From contig UQEW01000045.1 in NCBI GenBank assembly GCA_900540145.1, positions 1 through 19,109 on the forward strand: a stretch of DNA of 19,109 nt. Reading direction: 5' to 3'. Numbering within the stretch: position 1 is the first letter of the stretch; each line of letters opens with the position of its first letter. The translations under genes and the position numbers were made by a program. Origin of the DNA: an uncultured Eubacteriales bacterium (GTDB taxonomy: Bacteria > Bacillota > Clostridia > Peptostreptococcales > Anaerovoracaceae). The notes below the pieces were generated by a model. It was not told the DNA's origin, did no database searches, and saw only the letters and a program-made list of their open reading frames with translations. Positions 14,019-19,109 of this stretch are shown here, piece by piece.

Positions 14019-15191
14019 TTACAATCCCATATTCTTTAACTGCGCTACTAAATCAACATAAAATTCTCTTACATCGAATCCTTCAATATTTTCACGATTA
14101 AGATCTATCATATCTCCATGTGAAATTCCACGGTTGCCGTTTATGGTCAAGAATTTATATTTTTCTCCCCAACTGAAAGATTTTTCCGATACTAATCCGT
14201 CATTAGGCCCGTCAAAATACTTTACAAGGTTGTATGTAAAGTTTAACGGAAACTTTCCACCTGTTGCCTTGTTAAGTTTAGATCCTACGCTTTGGCAAAA
14301 GATATTGTCCGGCACGCCCAGTTCTCTATCCCTTTTCACACAAGCTTCTGCTGTCAAGTCTTTTACTGCTGCCATAAAATCCGGATTGTCATCTCCCAGC
14401 TTCCTCATAGTTTTGTTATATGTATTTTCTATTTTCTGTTGTATTTTAACAGGGATTTTATTGAGCAGATAATCGGCAAATTCGCACCCTCTATGAGGAG
14501 TGTTTATGGTAGTAACAGAAGCTATCATGTCAGCTGCGCCGCATTCAGAAATGGCCCATCTGATATCCAGACCTCCTTTGGAATGGGCTATAACGTTGAC
14601 TTTTTCACATCCTTGTTCTTCAACTATATCTCTTATACGCTCTGCCAGCTCCCTTCCGCTGTCTGCTACCGAAGCTGCCGACTGCTGTTTTCCATAATAA
14701 ATTTCCGCTCCGTTGCACACAAGCTCCTTAGGTATCCTTCCCCAATAGCCCGGGAACTTATAGTCTCTGAAGAATACGCCGTGAACCAAGAGAATCGGAT
14801 ATTTCGTACGACATATCTGCTGTTCTTGCCTGGCCGCATTCAATCTAAGTTTTTCTCTCTCAAAAATAACTTCTTTGGAAACAGTTTTTATTATCTTAAC
14901 GAGGAAAATTATATTAAGTACGGGAATCATTCCAAAGAGAGCTCCCAAAACTCTCGTTTTAATCCCCAGCTGTACCGATGTGGTATAGACAGCGATTATG
15001 CCTGTCCAAAAAAGCACAAATTCCGCAGCTGAAAAAGCCAAAACTATCACCAGCCATTTTACCCACTTGTCCGGCAGCATATAAAAAGCGCTGATGATGG
15101 CCGCAACAATCAATATCGTTACGGTAAACAAAAATATTTTCAAACATTTAACTCCGAACTCGGAAACTTTTAATCTTGTATTTGTAACCAT
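14019..15191 (-). CDS. Membrane-anchored alpha/beta-hydrolase, lipase-like
   Basis: This 390-residue protein has three hydrophobic segments near residues 17-37, 44-70 and 82-102, then a hydrolase domain from about 128 that by topology could be cytoplasmic. The domain resembles triacylglycerol lipases of the class 2/lactonising type: oxyanion segment LLVHGVFF (134-141), nucleophile elbow AHSKGG with Ser204, TPHRGCEFAD after the elbow, Asp331 in GPNDGLVS and His358 in ISHGD as the probable triad. Bacterial lipases of this class are usually secreted, so the three-helix anchor is unusual. The ATG at 15191 follows GAGGA at about 9 nt; a TTG two codons earlier is possible but sits too near that site. 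A promoter lies at 15280-15308. The substrate is unknown; membrane lipid turnover is a guess. Confidence 0.82.
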   Translation of the reverse strand: MVTNTRLKVSEFGVKCLKIFLFTVTILIVAAIISAFYMLPDKWVKWLVIVLAFSAAEFVLFWTGIIAVYTTSVQLGIKTRVLGALFGMIPVLNIIFLVKIIKTVSKEVIFEREKLRLNAARQEQQICRTKYPILLVHGVFFRDYKFPGYWGRIPKELVCNGAEIYYGKQQSAASVADSGRELAERIRDIVEEQGCEKVNVIAHSKGGLDIRWAISECGAADMIASVTTINTPHRGCEFADYLLNKIPVKIQQKIENTYNKTMRKLGDDNPDFMAAVKDLTAEACVKRDRELGVPDNIFCQSVGSKLNKATGGKFPLNFTYNLVKYFDGPNDGLVSEKSFSWGEKYKFLTINGNRGISHGDMIDLNRENIEGFDVREFYVDLVAQLKNMGL

Positions 15192-15279
15192 TGTCAAAAT
15201 TCCTCAGTAAATAAACGAGCCAAACTCTCTTGCGATTTTATGCGAGCGGCCGGCATTTATCTTTTCAACGTTATATCAA

Positions 15280-15308
15280 ATTTTATCATAATGTGTTATC
15301 ATATACAA
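15280..15308 (-). promoter_or_regulatory. Sigma-A promoter of the lipase-like gene
   Basis: On the minus strand, TTGTAT (15303-15308) and TAAAAT (15280-15285) are separated by 17 nt, about 90 nt upstream of the lipase ATG. Each box matches its consensus at four or five of six positions. The long leader holds nothing further I can name. Confidence 0.55.
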
Positions 15309-15333
15309 ATAGATTATACTTAAGGAGCATGTC

Positions 15334-15750
15334 ATGGAGGAAATATTTAATTGCATATTGTCTTCAGATCTGATAATCCTAGCCTCTCCCATATATTCGT
15401 GGTACTGTACGCCGCCTATTAAGGCCGCTTTGGACAGGCTGGTATACGGCATGAACAAATTTTACGGCAGTCCGGAAGGCGATGAAAATCCAAAAGGAAA
15501 AAAGGCAGCCAAAGAGCCTGGACCATCGCTATGGGAAGGCAAACATTTAGCCATAATAACAACTTGCGGCTACAGACCAGAAAGAGGTGCAGATCTCTTT
15601 GAAGAAGGGATCAAGAGATATTGCCGTCATTCAAGGCTTCGATATTTGGGCATGCTGGCTGAACGTCACATGGGATACGGCACAGTTTTTATGGACGCGG
15701 AAAAAGAAAGTCGTGCCAGGGAATTCGCTAAAATTTTAGCTGAAACATAA
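15334..15750 (+). pseudogene. N-terminally truncated NADPH-dependent FMN reductase/flavodoxin-fold protein
   Basis: The 138 codons encode the C-terminal two-thirds of a flavodoxin-like reductase: a helix, the strand LIILASPIYSWY (13-24), which in the family precedes the flavin ring site, PPIKAALDRLVYG, the strand LAIITTCGY, and a closing helix. Family members begin with a strand and an FMN-phosphate loop of the type GSPRxxGNT about 60-70 residues before this point, and none of that is present. The frame has a stop (TAG at 15310) just upstream, so it is not an annotation error. The first Met corresponds to the Met of the family's usual DDM motif, and AAGGAG (15322-15327) lies 6 nt before it, so a stub could still be made. 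Without the phosphate loop it should bind FMN poorly. It may be a remnant or a rare short partner protein. Confidence 0.6.
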
Positions 15751-15805
15751 ATAATGAAAATCCTTAAATTATTACCGTATTGCCACATGTCAAGTTGAAA
15801 AAGCA

Positions 15806-15851
15806 AAAAGGTGCTGTCTCAGATTTTTTTAATTTTGAGACAACACCTTTT
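15806..15851. terminator. Intrinsic terminator between the reductase remnant and the Ald-family gene
   Basis: The arms 15806-15821 and 15836-15851 form a 16-position stem (AAAAGGTG..TGTCTCA type) around a 14-nt loop, with one mismatch in the plus strand. That C-A mismatch becomes a U-G pair in minus-strand RNA, which also ends in a U-run, so it probably serves mainly the Ald-family gene, whose stop is 10 nt away. It can also stop rightward transcription. Confidence 0.85.
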
Positions 15852-15861
15852 ATCTGCTATT

Positions 15862-16989
15862 TTACCATTCTTTTATCAGGTCTTCCGGATTAGTCCATTC
15901 AACGCCGAACTTCTCAGCAGTTTCTCTCAAAGTCAGCTTACCGTCAAAAGTAGTCAGACCGTCTCTGAGATGTCTGTCGTCTTTAAGCGCCTGCTTGATA
16001 CCCTTGTTGGCTATTGCCAAAGCATAAGGCAAGCTGTCACATGAAAATCTAACAGAAGAGTTCTTTGAGAAAGCTGAAGGTATATTGTCTACGGCATAGT
16101 GCAATATGCCGTCTACATAATATACCGGATCGTCATGGGTAGTGCTCTTGCAAGTTTCAACAGCTCCGGCATCATCGCATGCTACGTCTATGATCATTGC
16201 GCCCGGTTTCATCATCTTAAGGTCTTCTTTATAGATAAGATGATCTTTTCTTGTCTTAGGCCACAACACACAGTTGATTATCACATCGGAATCCTTAAGA
16301 CATTCCTCGATTGCCGCTCTGGAGGAATACATAAATGAAACGTTACCTGGCAACAGTCCTTGGGCTCTTTCCATTGCTTCAAAGTTAAGGTCCATCATTC
16401 TTACGGTACATCCAAAAGCAGACGCAAGCTCTGCAGCGCCCATTCCGGTATAGCCGCAGCCTATTATAGAAATTACAGGCGCATCTGAACCGATAACATT
16501 GTTAAGCAAAATTCCAGGGCCGCCATGTACAGACTGTGCATAATAGCAAGCTGCTAAGAACCCACCTTTTCCGGCAAGTTCACCCATATTGGCCACAAGA
16601 GGGAATCTGCGATGAGGATTGTCGGAAGTGATATCTTCCAGAGCGATACTTACGCATTTAGAGTCAAGCAGTACTTGAGTTTCTTCTCTGTGAGCGTTGG
16701 AATGGATATATGTCATTATTATAAGGTCTTCTCTGACATATTTGTACTCTGAAGGAAGAATTTCCTTGACTTTATACAGCAGATCCACAGTATTCCACAC
16801 ATCCTCTGCTTTTTCTACCATGATAGCTCCGGCTGCTGCGTATTCTTCGTCTCTGAATCCGCTTCCTACACCTGCGCCGCACTCGATATAGACTTCATGT
16901 CCGTATCTGAGAAATTCCTTAACGGATGCTGGAATGATAGCTACTCTGTTTTCATTGTTTTTAATTTCTTTTACGATTCCGACTTTCAT
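15862..16989 (-). CDS. ald: Alanine dehydrogenase-family protein
   Basis: This 375-residue cytoplasmic NAD-dependent enzyme, if a true Ald, interconverts alanine with pyruvate and ammonia. The substrate domain opens with MKVGIVKEIKNNENRVAIIP, including Arg15. Lys73/Lys75 in YKVKEI and His96 in TYIHSNAH match the catalytic Lys and His. The Rossmann motif is GCGYTGMGAAE (177-187), and DGILHYAVDNIPSAF (293-307) with LPYALAIANKG (320-330) is strongly Ald-like. Some segments differ from textbook Ald: GCGYTG in place of GGGVVG, and the stretch IYKEDLKMMKPGAMIIDVACDD. These recall the related N5-(carboxyethyl)ornithine synthases, so that reaction is an alternative. The ATG at 16989 has AGGAGG about 10 nt upstream. 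It follows the dehydratase on the same strand and may share its sigma-54 transcript. Confidence 0.85.
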   Translation of the reverse strand: MKVGIVKEIKNNENRVAIIPASVKEFLRYGHEVYIECGAGVGSGFRDEEYAAAGAIMVEKAEDVWNTVDLLYKVKEILPSEYKYVREDLIIMTYIHSNAHREETQVLLDSKCVSIALEDITSDNPHRRFPLVANMGELAGKGGFLAACYYAQSVHGGPGILLNNVIGSDAPVISIIGCGYTGMGAAELASAFGCTVRMMDLNFEAMERAQGLLPGNVSFMYSSRAAIEECLKDSDVIINCVLWPKTRKDHLIYKEDLKMMKPGAMIIDVACDDAGAVETCKSTTHDDPVYYVDGILHYAVDNIPSAFSKNSSVRFSCDSLPYALAIANKGIKQALKDDRHLRDGLTTFDGKLTLRETAEKFGVEWTNPEDLIKEW

Positions 16990-17051
16990 TAATCAGTACC
17001 TCCTGTAGTTAAATTTTCTAGTCGTTATTAAAATCTCCTTTAAAGAAATTT

Positions 17052-17220
17052 TCACTTTTTGTTTGAAATACCTTTATGATATTCCTCCAACTGAATATCA
17101 TAGTCTTCTAAGACCATACTACCAATTAACAGCTTTTCTTTCAAGAGTTGAGAAAGTTTTTTTCAGTCTATTGCATTTTTTGCATGTCTGAGGGTATTCC
17201 TTCTTTACTTTTTCTCTCCT
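17052..17220 (-). pseudogene. Frameshifted small CxxC reading frame between the dehydratase and Ald-family genes
   Basis: Reading on from the dehydratase stop, one frame gives EYPQTCKKCNRLKK, a CxxC zinc-finger-like start. After the seven-A run (17157-17163) the +1 frame continues LSQLLKEKLLIGS, then MVLEDYDIQLEEYHK, to TGA at 17052-17054. Joined, these would make a coherent polar protein of about 50 residues. No ATG, GTG or TTG follows the AGGAGAG at the front. The part after the shift has an ATG (17117) giving 21 residues, but no ribosome binding site. I do not recognise the protein; it is best seen as a decayed gene, with homopolymer sequencing error as the alternative. Confidence 0.4.
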
Positions 17221-18663
17221 CTACTTTAAACATTTGCCGCAAGTACTGCATGAGTTGGCAGTATATTGATTCATACAAGTGCCAAGGTCATTTATCCTGC
17301 CTTCTCTAAGCTTTTCACCTACCCTTAAGACTGCCTGAACCATACCGTCCAGAGTCACTGCTGTATCAAGTCCAAGAAGCGCATAGTTGGCGCAAGTCAT
17401 AGCAACCGGTACTGAAGCCACATTTCTGATGAAACACGGTATCTGAGGATACCCTGCTACCGGGTCGCAAACTTGCCCTATTATATACTGCATAGCCAAA
17501 ACTGCCGCTTTCTCAGCGATTTGAGGGTCGTCATCCAAGAAGGATACCAATCCGGCTGCCACCATTGAGGTAGCTATTCCGACTTCAGCTTGACAGCCTA
17601 ACGCACCGTGATAGTGGGTAGGGAAATAAAACACTCCTATGAGACCTGATACTAAAAGCGCCTTTATCTCGTCCTCTTTAGTTTTTCCGAGAGTTTTAGA
17701 AGTGCTCTTTATAGTAGCCGGAATTATTCCCGAAGCTCCGCCTGTAGGCATGCAGATTATTATGCCGTGCGCATTGCTGTATTCCATTATCGCCAAAGCA
17801 TCCAAAGTTCCCGTGTCAGCTGCACCCAAAGGTATAAGTTTTTGTTCTTTCATTTTTTCCCGTATTTCAGGCGCCTTAGCTACGGTAATGCCTTCAAACT
17901 TCACTCCGTCTTTGTGACCTGAATCTATGGAAGCATAGGCTATATCAAGGGTTTCTTCTGCCACTTTCCACACCTCTTCCGGTTTGAGTCCGGTAAGGCT
18001 GCACTCATAGTCTAATGCCACCTGCCATAGAGGCTTTTTGTTGTTCTTGGCATATTCAATCATTCCGACGCTGGTAGTAAAAGGAGGCACTGCACCAAGG
18101 ACAGTTTTAAGCGGATATACGGAAGGTACTGTTCTTGGCTTATCGGAGCCTTTTATCATTATCTCTTCTGCATGCATACCTTTTATTTCACAAGGCTCTC
18201 CATTAATATCGCGAATAAGTATCTCGCCTCCGCCCATGGTAATGCCTGTCAAAACGATGGTTTCTTTATCCGACTTGACAGTGAATTCTCCCATCTCTGT
18301 AGGAATTTTTTCTATCCTGTCAGTAAAGATAAATTCGTACTCAAAGCCTCTTTCTTTGGCAACATCGTATATCTTGCCCAAGTCGGATTTGATGAGGTCC
18401 TCTCCTAATATGCCGGCAAGACAAGCCTTGTCGCTATCCATACCGAAAAAAGTATCATAGAAGCCTCCTTTCGTGCTCATTTCAACTTTCATAGATACAG
18501 GTTCTCCGTCTAAAATCGCCCTGGCTATGGAAGTTATTCTATAAACGCCCACCGTATTGGAACTGGACGGACCCTGGGTAGCCGGCGCCAAAACGTCATT
18601 AAAAATAGATGGGTAAAATATTTCCTGATTCTTTTCTTGTCGTTTTTTGTCTGTAGCTGTCAT
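17221..18663 (-). CDS. L-serine dehydratase-like iron-sulfur lyase (fused beta and alpha domains)
   Basis: The family removes ammonia from L-serine to give pyruvate, using a [4Fe-4S] cluster. In 480 residues the beta domain comes first (about 18-180, with GPSSSNTVG at 31-39), then the alpha domain (about 205-465, with PTGGASGIIP at 306-315). The three cluster cysteines are Cys357 in GCQAEVG, Cys399 in VCDPVAG and Cys410 in IPCFIRN. Two departures stand out: Asn36 replaces the His of the usual SSSHT, and the protein ends in Cys472-x2-Cys475-x2-Cys478. In the Legionella enzyme a C-terminal Cys caps the fourth iron, and one of these may do the same. The substrate may thus not be serine. The ATG at 18663 has AAAGGAG 5 nt upstream; an ATG five codons earlier is excluded by that site. 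A sigma-54 promoter lies about 80 nt upstream. Confidence 0.85.
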   Translation of the reverse strand: MTATDKKRQEKNQEIFYPSIFNDVLAPATQGPSSSNTVGVYRITSIARAILDGEPVSMKVEMSTKGGFYDTFFGMDSDKACLAGILGEDLIKSDLGKIYDVAKERGFEYEFIFTDRIEKIPTEMGEFTVKSDKETIVLTGITMGGGEILIRDINGEPCEIKGMHAEEIMIKGSDKPRTVPSVYPLKTVLGAVPPFTTSVGMIEYAKNNKKPLWQVALDYECSLTGLKPEEVWKVAEETLDIAYASIDSGHKDGVKFEGITVAKAPEIREKMKEQKLIPLGAADTGTLDALAIMEYSNAHGIIICMPTGGASGIIPATIKSTSKTLGKTKEDEIKALLVSGLIGVFYFPTHYHGALGCQAEVGIATSMVAAGLVSFLDDDPQIAEKAAVLAMQYIIGQVCDPVAGYPQIPCFIRNVASVPVAMTCANYALLGLDTAVTLDGMVQAVLRVGEKLREGRINDLGTCMNQYTANSCSTCGKCLK

Positions 18664-18720
18664 GATTTCTCCTTTCATTTTTCAGTCTGTTTTCAGTCTA
18701 TGCTACCTCAGTATATACTC

Positions 18721-18742
18721 AATATAATAGCAATATAATAGC
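18721..18742 (-). repeat. Tandem 11-bp repeat at the sigma-54 promoter
   Basis: AATATAATAGC occurs twice in direct succession (18721-18731, 18732-18742). On the minus strand each copy ends at a TTGCT-like element, so the duplication creates a second -12-type box 11 nt downstream of the real one. Only the upstream copy is in register with the -24 element. Confidence 0.75.
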
Positions 18743-18755
18743 AATTCTCGTGCCA
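18740..18755 (-). promoter_or_regulatory. Sigma-54 (RpoN) promoter of the dehydratase gene
   Basis: On the minus strand the sequence reads TGGCAC, five bases, TTGCT: the -24/-12 consensus with exact GG-to-GC spacing (GG at 18753-18754, GC at 18741-18742). Transcription should begin near 18729, leaving a leader of about 66 nt. Sigma-54 promoters need an enhancer-binding activator bound upstream; palindromic candidates are GAATT/AATTC (18792-18806) and ATTTG/CAAAT (about 18849-18860). The activator gene is not in the window. Confidence 0.82.
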
Positions 18756-18763
18756 ATAGCTTC

Positions 18764-18926
18764 AAATTTTTCGGCACGATGTTGTTCATTGGAATTGTAA
18801 TAATTCTATTATCAGTTTACTTCAGATTGCGATTTTATGCCAGCAATATTTGAGCAAATTATGTTACAGAGTTTTCGCATCTATTATCGGCTTGACCAAA
18901 TTCCGCCATGGCAAAAGCGCATTAAA
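18764..18926. other. Non-coding stretch upstream of the sigma-54 promoter
   Basis: This AT-rich region has no open frame worth calling. It holds the short palindromes named with the promoter and is where an enhancer site would be expected. I see no second promoter that I would defend. Confidence 0.5.
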
Positions 18927-18953
18927 GAGCTGTCTCTGAATTTGAGACAGCTC
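18927..18953. terminator. Hairpin, possible terminator of a leftward gene outside the window
   Basis: GAGCTGTCTC (18927-18936) and GAGACAGCTC (18944-18953) form a perfect 10-bp stem with a 7-nt loop. The minus strand continues with only three T and then AAT, so it is a weak terminator by itself. Its GCTGTCTC/GAGACA core resembles the terminator at 15806-15851. Confidence 0.55.
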
Positions 18954-19109
18954 CCAGACTGTAATAGGCAGAACCCATCCGTCAGTATGCCCAGAGCATA
19001 CGTGATTATTTGATGCGGTGCGCGCAATGAAGTATCATTCTTGTCATAGAGCCTTGCTGACAAAAAATCAAATTTTTTTAAATTTTTACATCAAAAGGCT
19101 TTAAACTCG
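18954..19109. other. Unassigned tail with GC-rich words and a small hairpin
   Basis: The stretch carries GTATGC/GCATAC (18985-18990 with 18996-19001), the GC-rich words GATGCGGTGCGCGC around 19013-19026, and an AT-rich end. No open frame of useful length is present. Its composition differs from the surrounding intergenic DNA, and together with the adjoining hairpin it could be part of a dispersed repeat or the 3' side of a neighbouring element. Confidence 0.35.

Noticed and set aside
14292..15032. Long open frame (246 codons) on the plus strand
   Set aside because: It lies wholly antisense to the lipase-like gene, has no ribosome binding site, and its product is an unlike-protein mix of aromatic and Ser/Cys residues typical of an antisense shadow.
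16990..17220. Riboswitch or T-box leader before the Ald-family gene
   Set aside because: No T-box sequence, no terminator/antiterminator pair and no conserved riboswitch core is visible; the space is taken by the broken CxxC frame.

Overview
The window looks like a chromosomal segment of a low-to-moderate-GC, anaerobic, amino-acid-fermenting Firmicute of the class Clostridia. The grounds are strong AGGAGG-type ribosome binding sites, intrinsic terminators, a complete arginine deiminase pathway, rubrerythrin, an iron-sulfur L-serine dehydratase-type enzyme, an alanine dehydrogenase-family enzyme and a consensus sigma-54 promoter. A closer placement (for example Family XIII/Anaerovoracaceae) is only a guess. 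I see no rRNA, tRNA, CRISPR array, phage gene or transposase.

Layout. 1-4200 (+): a promoter, an ABC-transporter ATPase and its large FtsX-type permease, then a decayed lipoprotein gene that has lost its start and signal peptide, closed by a strong terminator. 4240-8306 (-): a housekeeping/stress block read right to left: HxlR regulator, exodeoxyribonuclease III (4-nt overlap), ProC, rubrerythrin, AlkD-type glycosylase and acyl-ACP thioesterase. 8307-9073: a divergent control region and a LysE/ArgO-type amino acid exporter (+). 9091-12475 (-): the arginine deiminase genes in the order arcB-arcA-arcC, with a 16-bp RNA hairpin between arcB and arcA and a terminator shared with the convergent exporter. 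12719-15191 (-): a membrane-anchored lipase, a very cysteine-rich protein with two DUF305 modules, and a NimA-like flavin protein, linked by intergenic inverted repeats that touch the ribosome binding sites. 15334-15750 (+): an N-terminally truncated flavodoxin-fold reductase. 15862-18755 (-): a sigma-54 promoter, a divergent fused serine dehydratase, a frameshifted small CxxC reading frame and an alanine dehydrogenase-family gene. 18764-19109: non-coding, with a hairpin and an odd GC-rich tail.

How the genes fit together. ArcA, ArcB and ArcC turn arginine into ornithine, ammonia, CO2 and ATP. The convergent exporter is a plausible exit for a basic amino acid, and ProC completes the last step to proline, a common Stickland acceptor. 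The dehydratase makes pyruvate (or a related 2-oxo acid) and the Ald-family enzyme can interconvert pyruvate and alanine, or possibly join pyruvate to ornithine. Rubrerythrin, ExoIII, AlkD and the NimA-like protein suit an anaerobe coping with oxidative or alkylation damage. The least conventional elements are the Cys-rich tandem DUF305 protein with its Shine-Dalgarno-masking hairpin, the sigma-54-driven divergent serine dehydratase, and the arcB-arcA hairpin whose base pairing is complete only in the sense RNA.
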